Shown one piece after another: positions 54,338 to 63,618 of a stretch of DNA of 64,000 nucleotides. Source of the stretch: Mesorhizobium sp. INR15 (GTDB lineage Bacteria > Pseudomonadota > Alphaproteobacteria > Rhizobiales > Rhizobiaceae); contig NZ_CP045496.1 of the NCBI RefSeq assembly GCF_015500075.1, forward strand, positions 1,116,001 through 1,180,000. Direction: 5' to 3'. The notes under the pieces are model-generated. The model did no database searches, was not told the DNA's origin, and saw only the letters and a list, made by a program, of their open reading frames with translations. A program made the translations under genes and the position numbers. Every line of letters begins with the position of its first letter. Positions within the stretch are counted from its first letter, which is position 1.

Positions 54338-55045
54338 ATGGGCGGCTGGGTAGAACGGATCGGTCGCATGCTGCGGATTTTTCGACCAGCCGGCTCGACA
54401 CCTATCCCTTCGCAGACGAAATCGACTGCTTTAGATCCGCAGCTGGAGAACACTAATCTCGGGGTCTTCGCTCTCAGCGATGCCGAGATGGCTGAACGGA
54501 AGATTGTCGTCACTATTATCGGAGAGCTTGAGCTGCCGACGAGCGAAATCGTCGCCTGCGACCCTTTGATCACCGGGCTAGGACGGCCGGCGTTTAGCCG
54601 CAAGGTCAGACCGGGTCGCTATCAGGTCGCGCTACTGGAGGCGCAGGGCCGCATTGCAGCGGCGGTGTTGTGTTTCGGCCCCGGCTTGCCAGTGCGCTGG
54701 GAATTGGCCAGCTTCGCTCGCGATCGCCCGTCGGCCTATGGGTCCGAATTTATCGTCGATGACGCGGTTGCGTCGTTCATGGACAAGTCGATCCTGACGA
54801 TGATGTCCGATCCGGAGGAACTCGACGACTATCTCGCTGACGTCGCGTGCTCGATCGACAGATTCTGCGTCGATAGTCCGATTGATGGGAACCCGCTTAA
54901 TGTCGCCATGTTCGACACTGGCTTCGGTGACGGCGCGTATCGGTCCTTTTGCGGATTGGACGCGGCCGGCGAACCACTTCTCCTGATGACCGACTTCGAA
55001 GTGCTGGAAAATGCCGACGGCCGCAAGAGCAACCAGGCGAACTGA
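54338..55045 (+). CDS. DUF4241-like protein
   Basis: A 235-aa soluble protein. The C-terminal third has FDTGFGDGAYRSFCGLDAAG and LLLMTDFEVL, resembling DUF4241 proteins, some of which occur beside bacterial toxins as putative immunity factors; no toxin is seen here. Its codon use is less biased than that of sucA or sucB, hinting at later insertion. It starts 16 bases after sucB and its stop overlaps the next start (TGATG). Confidence 0.65.
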   Translation: MGGWVERIGRMLRIFRPAGSTPIPSQTKSTALDPQLENTNLGVFALSDAEMAERKIVVTIIGELELPTSEIVACDPLITGLGRPAFSRKVRPGRYQVALLEAQGRIAAAVLCFGPGLPVRWELASFARDRPSAYGSEFIVDDAVASFMDKSILTMMSDPEELDDYLADVACSIDRFCVDSPIDGNPLNVAMFDTGFGDGAYRSFCGLDAAGEPLLLMTDFEVLENADGRKSNQAN

Positions 55046-55569
55046 TGGCAAACGTCACCTCGCCCATGATCGGATTTATGGCCGGGTCACTGAACTTCAC
55101 CGCAGCGAGTTCCTCCGCCCACGCCGCCTGCCCCATCGAGCTCGCCGTCTATGGTGATGCGCAAGGCGGCCCCGAGACGAGCGGCGCCGAGATCGATTTC
55201 ACGCCGACCGGTACGTCGGCCACCGTCACCAACACGTTTAGGCTGATCCTCGACAACAATGTCGTGCTGAACGGCATTGTCATGTGGAACGAAGGGGTGG
55301 CGAGGCCTAACGGTTCGCTGATGTACAAATGCCCCGAAGGCGATGTCACCGGCGCCGAGCTCGCCGCCTGCACGCTGTGGACCGGCGTCATCTACAGCGG
55401 CGATGACAAGGGCATGATCGGGCTGCTGCCGGCGGAAGGCATCGAGGCGCCGAAGACGTTGATCCTGTCCGATCTCGGGCCGGTGCTGCGGCAATCCCCG
55501 GCCTATGGCGGCAGCGGCTTCTCGAAAGTGCCGTCGGATGTGTTTGCCATGAAGGGATGCCAGGAATGA
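55045..55569 (+). CDS. Hypothetical exported protein within the suc operon
   Basis: A 174-aa protein with a weakly hydrophobic N terminus (FMAGSLNFTAASSSAHA) that may be a signal peptide, then a Cys-containing beta-rich mature part (CPIELAVYGDAQG, YKCPEGDVTGAELAACTLWTG). No family is recognised. It is coupled at both ends: TGATG from the DUF4241 gene and ATGA to the SDR gene. Confidence 0.6.
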   Translation: MANVTSPMIGFMAGSLNFTAASSSAHAACPIELAVYGDAQGGPETSGAEIDFTPTGTSATVTNTFRLILDNNVVLNGIVMWNEGVARPNGSLMYKCPEGDVTGAELAACTLWTGVIYSGDDKGMIGLLPAEGIEAPKTLILSDLGPVLRQSPAYGGSGFSKVPSDVFAMKGCQE

Positions 55570-56321
55570 GCGCGACGCAAAAGGTGCTGCTGGTCACCGG
55601 CGGCGGGCGCGGCATTGGCGCCGCCATCTGCCGGCTCGCCGCCAGGGCCGGCTATCGCGTGGCGATCAACTATGCGTCGAACCAGGATGCGGCAAACGCG
55701 CTTGCCGCGGAGATAAAGGCCGCCGGCGGTGAGGCTTTTGCGGTCAAGGGCGATGTCGGCAGCGAGGCCGATATCGTCGCCATGTTCGAGGCGGTGGACC
55801 GCGCTTATGGCCGGCTCGACGCCTTCGTCAACAATGCCGGCATTGTCGACATCAAGGCGCGTGTCGACGAGATGGATGTGGCGCGGCTGGAACGCATGAT
55901 GCGCATCAATGTCGTCGGCTCCATCCTCTGCGCCCGCGAGGCGGTGAAGCGCATGTCGACCCGCCATGGCGGGCCGGGTGGCGCGATCGTCAACATCTCC
56001 TCGGCGGCGGCGATGCTCGGCTCGCCGGGCGAATATGTCGACTATGCCGCGTCCAAGGGCGCCATCGACACGTTCACCATCGGCCTTGCCCGCGAGGTGG
56101 CGCTGGAAGGCATCCGCGTCAATGCGGTGCGGCCGGGCATCATCGATACGGAAATCCACGCTTCCGGCGGACAGCCGGACCGGGTGGCGCGGTTCCAGGA
56201 TGCGCTGCCGATGAAAAGAGCCGGCACGGCTGATGAAGTCGCGGGCGCGGTTCTCTATCTTCTATCCGACGCGGCGTCCTACACGACGGGCGCTATCTTG
56301 AATGTGAGTGGCGGGCGCTGA
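55566..56321 (+). CDS. Short-chain dehydrogenase/reductase (SDR)
   Basis: A 251-aa classical SDR: VTGGGRGIG cofactor loop, NNAGI, catalytic Ser in NISSAAAM and YAASK (Tyr, Lys). The substrate is unknown; residues resemble glucose dehydrogenase/FabG-like members. The start at 55566 overlaps the previous stop; lpdA follows 24 bases after. Confidence 0.9.
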   Translation: MSATQKVLLVTGGGRGIGAAICRLAARAGYRVAINYASNQDAANALAAEIKAAGGEAFAVKGDVGSEADIVAMFEAVDRAYGRLDAFVNNAGIVDIKARVDEMDVARLERMMRINVVGSILCAREAVKRMSTRHGGPGGAIVNISSAAAMLGSPGEYVDYAASKGAIDTFTIGLAREVALEGIRVNAVRPGIIDTEIHASGGQPDRVARFQDALPMKRAGTADEVAGAVLYLLSDAASYTTGAILNVSGGR

Positions 56322-56344
56322 GCGCCAGGCAAAGGAAAAGCATC

Positions 56345-57748
<1,404 letters not shown>

Positions 57749-57754
57749 GGCCTT

Positions 57755-57895
57755 TCATAAACGCTACTCCGGCGGCCATCTGGCGAGGTTTTCTCCGCTT
57801 CCGGTGCTCACGGACCCAATGTCCGCTGCGCTCCAGTTCTCGAAAACCACACCAGCCCATCTCACCGGAGCGAGTTTCTGGAAAGGCCTTTCAGG
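57755..57895. repeat. Dispersed intergenic hairpin, copy 3 of a three-copy family
   Basis: CGCTTCCGGTGCTCACGGA and GCGCTCCAGTTCTCGAAAAC mirror the core of copies 1 and 2. Inverted arms include CTCCGG near the left and CCGGAG near the right. It lies between lpdA and its terminator. Confidence 0.65.
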
Positions 57896-57910
57896 TCTGC
57901 TCAGAAAGCA

Positions 57911-57939
57911 AAACGGCCCGCTTTTCAGCGGGCCGTTTG
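57911..57939. terminator. Terminator shared by lpdA and the Pro/Ala-rich gene
   Basis: AAACGGCCCGCT pairs with AGCGGGCCGTTT over a 4-base loop, with A/T runs outside. It lies between the convergent genes lpdA and the downstream minus-strand gene. Confidence 0.8.
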
Positions 57940-57960
57940 TATTTGATGCCGTTGGCCTGA

Positions 57961-58299
57961 TCAGTTGGCCGGGGCGGCAGGAGCCGGAGCCGGAGCAGGT
58001 GCCGCCGGAGCGGGCGCTGCTGGCTTCATTGGCTCCGCGGGAGCCGGGGCAGGTGCTGGCGCGGCAGGAGCCGGCGCGGCTGGCTTGGCCGGTTCGGCAG
58101 GCTTCATAGGTTCGGCCGCAGGTGCAGGCGCCGGAGCGGGCGTGGCCGCCGCCGGTGGCTCGGCTGGTGCAGGGTGCTCACCACTTCTCCCAAAAACATA
58201 ATACGCGACAACCGCAAGAATAACGACGACGAGTGCGATCAGCCACGTGCTGCCACCGCCACTCGGCCTCGAGTCGTTTTGATTAGGTGCGTTCGCCAT
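57961..58299 (-). CDS. Pro/Ala-rich membrane-anchored hypothetical protein
   Basis: A 112-aa protein: a hydrophilic N terminus, one membrane helix (LIALVVVILAVVAYYVF, about 20-36), and a periplasmic or extracytoplasmic tail of about 70 residues made of APAP and AEPMKPA repeats. The repeat composition is unusual and prone to slippage. The function is unknown; it may be a flexible spacer or cell-envelope tether. Confidence 0.7.
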   Translation of the reverse strand: MANAPNQNDSRPSGGGSTWLIALVVVILAVVAYYVFGRSGEHPAPAEPPAAATPAPAPAPAAEPMKPAEPAKPAAPAPAAPAPAPAPAEPMKPAAPAPAAPAPAPAPAAPAN

Positions 58300-58480
58300 A
58301 AAAGTGTCCTCCGTGGATGAAAAGTATCAAGCAACAGACTTCAACGCGCAATCGTTGAACAGGTTTCATTTAGCACCGGCAAGGCGCCAAAAACAGGGCA
58401 ATTTGACTTTGATGGCGGCGTTTCGCCACGCAGCGCGGTGGATTTGCCCTTGCTATGATCTGTTTAGAGGATTTGCCGTG

Positions 58481-58957
58481 ATGATACCCGCCGCACAGAC
58501 TTTCCCTGATCCCGATAGCGCTCTTGCCGGCGCCCAGTTCGCCGACCGTTTCGTGCTGGTCACCGACGGTCTTTCTCTTACCGCGATCGGGGCGGCCGAA
58601 CGCTCCCTGGGGCGAACGCCGCGATGGGTCGACTGGCTAACCCAGCTTCGCAACCTCGCCGTCAGGCCGTTGGGGCTGAAGACCGGTCAGGAGCCGGCAT
58701 CCGCGCCGAATGGCAGGATCGGGATTTTTCCGCTCATCAGTCAGTCTCCCGGCAAGGTCGTCCTCGGCCTGGACGACCGGCACCTTGATTTCCGTTTGCT
58801 GGTCGAGGTCAGGGACCTTGGCATGGGCCGCCAGGAAGTGGCCGCGTCGACGATCGTCAAGACGCACAATCTGCTTGGGCAGGCCTATCTGGCGATGGTC
58901 AAGCCGTTTCACCGGATCATCGTTCCGGCAGTGTTGGCTCAGATCCTGAAAGCCTGA
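58481..58957 (+). CDS. DUF2867 protein
   Basis: A 158-aa protein with the DUF2867 pattern: FADRFVLVTDG near the N terminus, WVDWLTQLRNLAVRPLGLK and a C-terminal LAMVKPFHRIIVPAVL. The function is unknown. I set the start at 58481 (MIPAAQTFPDPDSA), with AGAGG upstream. Confidence 0.75.
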   Translation: MIPAAQTFPDPDSALAGAQFADRFVLVTDGLSLTAIGAAERSLGRTPRWVDWLTQLRNLAVRPLGLKTGQEPASAPNGRIGIFPLISQSPGKVVLGLDDRHLDFRLLVEVRDLGMGRQEVAASTIVKTHNLLGQAYLAMVKPFHRIIVPAVLAQILKA

Positions 58958-58978
58958 TCCAAGGCGGGACGCTATGTC

Positions 58979-60049
58979 CTAAAGCCCGACAGGCGTGACC
59001 GTATAGCCAGCCTTGCGGAAATCCTCGACCAGGCCTTCGGGACCGGGGAGGTGCAGGGCGCCGACCGCCATGAAGGCGTTGCCCTTGGCCAGGATCGGCA
59101 TGGCATGGTCGACCATCACCTTGTTGCGGCTGGTGATCATCGTTTCCTCGAACGCGGCATAGCCGGCCTTGTCATCGTCGGCGCCAGGAAGCACGGTGCG
59201 AAACAGCGGCCAGAACATGCCGGTCTCGCCGCGCTGGTAAAGCACGATCATGGTCTCGTTGACGTCGTTGACCTTGTCGCCAAGCTTCACCGTGTCGACC
59301 AGCCCCTTCATATGAAAAGCGAGCGGCAGGGAGGCCATGGCGCGCAACTGGCTTTCGGCTGTTTCCAGGCCTTCCACCGTCTTGCCCGAGGCCTTGGCGC
59401 CTTCGGCCAGCTTGACGTCGAGCACCGGCGCTCCGCCGGACTGGCGGGCGAGTTCGCAGGCCGGCAGCGCCAGCATCGCCGACAACAACCAGGGCTTCAT
59501 CTTGGCGACCGTCAGTGGCGGAATCCCGCGCGCATCGAGGGCGGAATTCATGGCGGCCGCATCGTCCGGCGACAGCAAGGACGACAGTGTCGTGGAGTCG
59601 GTGAACATCATCAGGTCCGGCTCTTTGAGCATCGCCGTCATCATCTTCTGCTTGTCGAGCACATCGGTGGTCTCGATGATGATGGTGCCGGCGGCGTCAT
59701 AGGCGGTTTGCGCGGCAGGCGGCAGCGACGTGACGCGGGCGTCGGTCATGTGCATGGTGCCGAACAGGAACGATGGGTTTTCACCAGGCTTTTCCAGCTT
59801 CCACAGCAGGCCCTTGCCGTTCAGTGTGGCGGCGGCTTCGGTCTCGATCTTGCGGTAGGTGGCGGGATCGCTCTTCTGCAAGGCCGACATCATGTCGGCA
59901 CCGGTGCAGGTCGGGATTACGGCATGCGCCTTGCCGGCCGTGAACAAGAGCACGATGAGGAAAGACAGGAAAAACAGCACATTGACCGCAACAAGCAGCT
60001 TCAGCGATGCTGACGCTGCGCGGTCGGCGATGGCAATGACGCGTTTCAT
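58979..60049 (-). CDS. TraB/GumN-family protein
   Basis: A 356-aa protein with an N-terminal membrane anchor/signal (LLVAVNVLFFLSFLIVLLF) and two conserved GxxH motifs of the TraB/GumN fold: GTMHMTD and GALHLPGPEGL. Members are putative peptidases or metal-dependent hydrolases; bacterial functions are poorly known. The start at 60049 (MKRVIAIADRAA) is favoured. Just upstream lies a rhizobial palindrome. Confidence 0.87.
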   Translation of the reverse strand: MKRVIAIADRAASASLKLLVAVNVLFFLSFLIVLLFTAGKAHAVIPTCTGADMMSALQKSDPATYRKIETEAAATLNGKGLLWKLEKPGENPSFLFGTMHMTDARVTSLPPAAQTAYDAAGTIIIETTDVLDKQKMMTAMLKEPDLMMFTDSTTLSSLLSPDDAAAMNSALDARGIPPLTVAKMKPWLLSAMLALPACELARQSGGAPVLDVKLAEGAKASGKTVEGLETAESQLRAMASLPLAFHMKGLVDTVKLGDKVNDVNETMIVLYQRGETGMFWPLFRTVLPGADDDKAGYAAFEETMITSRNKVMVDHAMPILAKGNAFMAVGALHLPGPEGLVEDFRKAGYTVTPVGL

Positions 60050-60072
60050 GGCTCTATCTTCTTGCTCGACCG

Positions 60073-60113
60073 TGATCTTGTCCGAAAACCGGGACCCAGT
60101 TTTCGGGATCATG
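60073..60113. repeat. Short palindrome upstream of the TraB/GumN gene
   Basis: TGATCTTGTCCGAAAAC and GTTTTCGGGATCA form an interrupted palindrome over GGGACCCA. Similar ones occur before many rhizobial genes. It lies within the promoter region of the TraB/GumN gene. Confidence 0.5.
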
Positions 60114-60184
60114 GTCAGGTCTAGGATCAAAAAGCGGCAAAACGGTTAATCCGCCCCGTGAAATTGTCCCGAAAGGGTACGTGT

Positions 60185-61123
60185 TCATGCGCGGGGATGC
60201 GCGGACTCGTAGATTTCGAGCAGCCTGGTGGTGTCGACGCCGGTGTAGATCTGGGTGGTTGAGAGACTGGCATGGCCAAGCAGCTCCTGGATGGTGCGCA
60301 GGTCGCCGCCACGCCCCAGCAGGTGCGTGGCGAAGGAATGGCGCAAGGCGTGCGGCGTCGCGGTGTCAGGCAGGTTGAGCGCCGAACGCAGCTTCGCCAT
60401 GTCGCGCTGGATGATGGCCGGGTTGAGCGGCCCGCCGCGCGCGCCGCGAAACAGCAAGCCCTTCGGGTCGAGATGATAGGGGCAAAGCCGGCGGTATTCG
60501 GCGATTGCGCGCAAGGCCACCGGCAGCACCGGCACCAGCCGCGTCTTGCCGCCCTTGCCGGTGACCCGCAGCACCGTGTCACCGGGCGATGACAGATCGG
60601 CGCCGGCAAGGCCAAGCGCTTCGGAAATGCGCAGGCCGGAGCCGTAGAGCAGTGTCAGGACGGCGGCATTGCGGGCGGCGATCCACGGTTCCTCCGCCAA
60701 CTGGCCTTCGATCGAGACGACGTGCTTCGCGTCAATTGCGGTGAGCGGCTTGGGCAGCGACTTGGGTTGGCGCGGTGCGCGCAGGGCGGCGGCACCGGCG
60801 GCGTTGGCGAGACCGCGCCGCTCGAGAAAGCGCAGCAGCGAGCGGATGCCGGCCAGCCCGCGCCCGAGCGTGCGGGCGCCGGCACCTTCGGCGCGGCGGG
60901 CGGCGAGGAAACCCCGCAGATCGGCTGGGCGCAGATTGGCGATGTCGGAAATGCCGGGGGCGCCACCGCAATGGCCGGTCAGGAAATGCAGAAACTGCCT
61001 CGAGTCGCGCTCATAGGCCTCGACGGTCGCGGGCGACAGCCGGCGCTCGCGCGCCAGCATCTTCAGCCAGCTTTCGCGTGCCGCCTGAAGGTCGGGTTTT
61101 GCCGGGATCAGGAATTCCTGCAT
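60185..61123 (-). CDS. xerC: Tyrosine recombinase XerC
   Basis: A 312-aa tyrosine recombinase. The N-terminal SAM-like DNA-binding domain (about 15-105) is followed by the catalytic domain: Arg in YGSGLRISEAL, HALRHSFATHLL (His-x-x-Arg), LGHASLSTTQIYTGVD with the second His and the nucleophile Tyr. It resolves chromosome dimers at dif with XerD. XerC rather than XerD is favoured by overall sequence, but this is not certain. Confidence 0.9.
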   Translation of the reverse strand: MQEFLIPAKPDLQAARESWLKMLARERRLSPATVEAYERDSRQFLHFLTGHCGGAPGISDIANLRPADLRGFLAARRAEGAGARTLGRGLAGIRSLLRFLERRGLANAAGAAALRAPRQPKSLPKPLTAIDAKHVVSIEGQLAEEPWIAARNAAVLTLLYGSGLRISEALGLAGADLSSPGDTVLRVTGKGGKTRLVPVLPVALRAIAEYRRLCPYHLDPKGLLFRGARGGPLNPAIIQRDMAKLRSALNLPDTATPHALRHSFATHLLGRGGDLRTIQELLGHASLSTTQIYTGVDTTRLLEIYESAHPRA

Positions 61124-61189
61124 GGCGCGCTTCCAATTCGAGCGCCATTTTCCGGCAGCCGGGTTAGGAAGCGGTGAAGAGCCGTCATC

Positions 61190-61235
61190 GAAATGACAAT
61201 CAGGGAAATGACAATCGGGCGATCATTGAAATGAC
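61190..61235 (+). repeat. Short direct repeats in the rimM leader
   Basis: Three copies of GAAATGAC (61190-61197, 61205-61212, 61228-61235), the first two extended to GAAATGACAATC. They lie in the 145-base gap before rimM and may be chance or regulatory. Confidence 0.35.
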
Positions 61236-61268
61236 GCCGAGGTAGAGCTAGAGCAAGGCAAAGGATGC

Positions 61269-61874
61269 ATGCCGATGACCAAGCCCCAGAACCCCGTCCA
61301 GATGGCCGTGATTGGCGCCGCCCACGGCATCAAGGGCGAATTGCGTGTCAAAACCTTCACCGGCGAGCCGCTGGCGCTGGCTGATTATGGCCCGCTCTAT
61401 GCCAAGGACGGCCGCGCCTTCCAGATCATCGACATCCGGCCCGCCAACACTGTCGTCGTGGTCCGCTTCAAGGGTGTCAGCGACCGCAACGCCGCCGAGG
61501 CGCTGGCCGGTACGGAATTGTTCGTCGACCGCTCGATGCTGCCGGACGATGGCGAGGAGGATGAATTCTATCATGCCGATCTCGTCGGGCTCGAAGTTCG
61601 GGACGACACTGGCGGTGTGGTTGGCAAGGTCGTTGCCGTGCACAATTTCGGTGGCGGCGATATTCTCGATGTCACGCTGGGCGGCCGTAAAGGCGTGCTG
61701 ATCCCATTCACGCAGGCCGCCGTCCCTGAGGTGTCTATCGCCGAAGGTTTTGTCCGCATCGATCCGGCAGCGGCTGGTCTGATCGAGGACGAGGATGGCG
61801 ATGCGCCCCGCGACGAGGACTTCGACCCGAAAGGCAGGCCGCGAGGACCAAGCGACGCCGGGGGCAACCGGTGA
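61269..61874 (+). CDS. rimM: Ribosome maturation factor RimM
   Basis: A 201-aa protein: N-terminal domain VQMAVIGAAHGIKGELRVKTFT and PRC-barrel with DLVGLEVRDDTG and VHNFGGGDILDVTL. It binds S19 and assists 30S head assembly. A charged C-terminal tail of about 30 residues is family-typical. It overlaps trmD by 4 bases (GTGA). In most Rhizobiales it follows rpsP; here it does not. Confidence 0.97.
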   Translation: MPMTKPQNPVQMAVIGAAHGIKGELRVKTFTGEPLALADYGPLYAKDGRAFQIIDIRPANTVVVVRFKGVSDRNAAEALAGTELFVDRSMLPDDGEEDEFYHADLVGLEVRDDTGGVVGKVVAVHNFGGGDILDVTLGGRKGVLIPFTQAAVPEVSIAEGFVRIDPAAAGLIEDEDGDAPRDEDFDPKGRPRGPSDAGGNR

Positions 61875-62569
61875 CGTTCAAGGCCTCGGTGCTGACGCTC
61901 TATCCCGAGATGTTTCCGGGTGCGCTTGGCCTGTCGCTCGCCGGGCGGGCGCTTGAAGCCGGCACATGGTCGCTGGACGCCGTCCAGATCCGCGATTTCG
62001 CCACCGATCGCCATCGCACCGTCGATGATACGCCGGCTGGTGGCGGCGCCGGCATGGTGATGCGCGCCGACGTGCTGGCCAGGGCGATTGACCACGCCTC
62101 ACCTGAAAGTGACGCGCGGCCACGCCTGCTGATGAGCCCGCGCGGCAAGCCACTGGCGCAGGCGCGCGTGCGCGAACTGGCGGCCGGCCCCGGCGCGGTC
62201 ATCCTCTGCGGGCGCTTCGAAGGCATCGACCAGCGGCTGATCGAAGCGCGTGGACTGGAAGAGGTTTCCGTCGGCGATTTTATCCTCTCCGGCGGCGAAC
62301 CGGCGGCGCTGGCGCTGCTCGACGCGATTGTGCGCCTGTTGCCCGGCGTCATGGGCAATGCGGTCTCGGGCGATGAAGAGAGCTTCGAGAACGGCCTGCT
62401 CGAACATCCGCATTACACGCGGCCGCAGGAGTTCGAAGGACGTGAGATTCCCGAAGTGCTTGTCTCGGGCAATCACAAGAAGATCGCCGCGTGGCGGCGG
62501 GCGGAGTCCGAGAGGCTGACTAGGGAGCGGCGGCCTGACCTGCTCGCCGCTCAGCCCTTGCTGAAATAG
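61871..62569 (+). CDS. trmD: tRNA (guanine-37-N1)-methyltransferase
   Basis: A 232-aa SPOUT enzyme that methylates G37 of tRNAs to prevent frameshifting. Conserved: TLYPEMFPG, DDTPAGGGAGMVM, RFEGIDQRLIE, GDFILSGGEPAAL. The start is a GTG overlapping the rimM stop. Its last 19 bases overlap the convergent TauE gene. Confidence 0.97.
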   Translation: MTFKASVLTLYPEMFPGALGLSLAGRALEAGTWSLDAVQIRDFATDRHRTVDDTPAGGGAGMVMRADVLARAIDHASPESDARPRLLMSPRGKPLAQARVRELAAGPGAVILCGRFEGIDQRLIEARGLEEVSVGDFILSGGEPAALALLDAIVRLLPGVMGNAVSGDEESFENGLLEHPHYTRPQEFEGREIPEVLVSGNHKKIAAWRRAESERLTRERRPDLLAAQPLLK

Positions 62570-63303
62570 TAGAAGGCGAGGAACAGGCCGACCGCGATGA
62601 CGAAGCCGCGCACCACATTCTGCGGCACGCGCTTGGCGATCCAGACACCGGTATAACCACCGAGCGCGCCGCCAGGGATCATGACGATCGCCTGAGGCCA
62701 GGCGACGACGCCGCCCCAGACAAAGATGATGATCGCGACCGCTGCGATGACCATGGCCAGCATGTTCTTCAGCGCGTTCAGCCGGTGGTAGCCGCCTGAT
62801 TGCGTCAGGCCGAGCGTCGCCAGCATCATGACGCCCATGCCGGCGCCGAAGAAGCCGCCATAGATGGCGGTGACGAACTGCGCCAGCGATCCGGCCAGCG
62901 ATCCGACGGCAGCCTCCTGACCGGGCCTGGGCGCCGGCTTCAGCCATGGTCCGGCGGCGAACAGCGCCGTCGCGGCCAGCAGCAGCCACGGCACCAGGAC
63001 GCGGAACGATGGGTTGTCGAGCGCCAGCAGGATAAGCGCGCCAGCCAGTGCGCCGGCAGCCGAGATCAGGCAGAGCAGCAGCGCACCACGCCAGAAATGC
63101 TTGATGTCGGCCCAGTAGGCGAGCGTCGAGGTGATGTAGCCGGGAAACTGCGTCACCGAGGAGGTGGCGTTGGCGACGATCGGCGGCACGCCGACCAGGG
63201 TCATGGCGCCGAATGTGATAAATGTGCCGCCGCCGGCGACTGCATTGGCGGCGCCGGACAGAAAACCCGCCAGGAACAGCAGGACCGCGTCGAAAACAGA
63301 CAT
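62551..63303 (-). CDS. Sulfite exporter TauE/SafE-family membrane protein
   Basis: A 250-aa protein with about eight helices in two related halves: GFLSGAANAVAGGGTFI near the N terminus and IYGGFFGAGMGVMMLA in the middle (family motifs). It is likely an exporter of sulfonate-related or organic anions; the substrate is unknown. It lies on the opposite strand between trmD and rplS, where most rhizobia have trmD directly followed by rplS. The start at 63303 (MSVFDAVLLF) has only a weak ribosome site. Confidence 0.85.
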   Translation of the reverse strand: MSVFDAVLLFLAGFLSGAANAVAGGGTFITFGAMTLVGVPPIVANATSSVTQFPGYITSTLAYWADIKHFWRGALLLCLISAAGALAGALILLALDNPSFRVLVPWLLLAATALFAAGPWLKPAPRPGQEAAVGSLAGSLAQFVTAIYGGFFGAGMGVMMLATLGLTQSGGYHRLNALKNMLAMVIAAVAIIIFVWGGVVAWPQAIVMIPGGALGGYTGVWIAKRVPQNVVRGFVIAVGLFLAFYYFSKG

Positions 63304-63618
63304 GAGAGTGGCGCCGCCGGTGAGAAATGCTTGCTTCTTACGGATTAGGAAGCTTGAAGAGCGGACGCAACCCCCGCGCCGAAGATGCGATTGCGCCAGA
63401 CGAGCCAAAAAAGACACGGCCAAGGCGTGACAAAGCTCCGAAATAGCTGTATGTGCGCGCCGAACCGGAAGAAAAATCTGCCGGACCCGTCAACAATGGC
63501 GGTGTAGTCGCCCCTGCCCGATGTCTCACGACAGAGGGCATAGCCGAGCGGTCAATGGTACTGCAAGGCGAGTGTCGGACGCTCTGACTGTCGGAAGAAC
63601 AAGAAGTGGATTTCTGAG

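Noticed and set aside
54338..55569. A toxin-immunity pair (DUF4241 with an exported protein)
   Set aside because: The exported protein shows no toxin domain and the genes lie within a metabolic operon; there is no evidence beyond the DUF4241 association.
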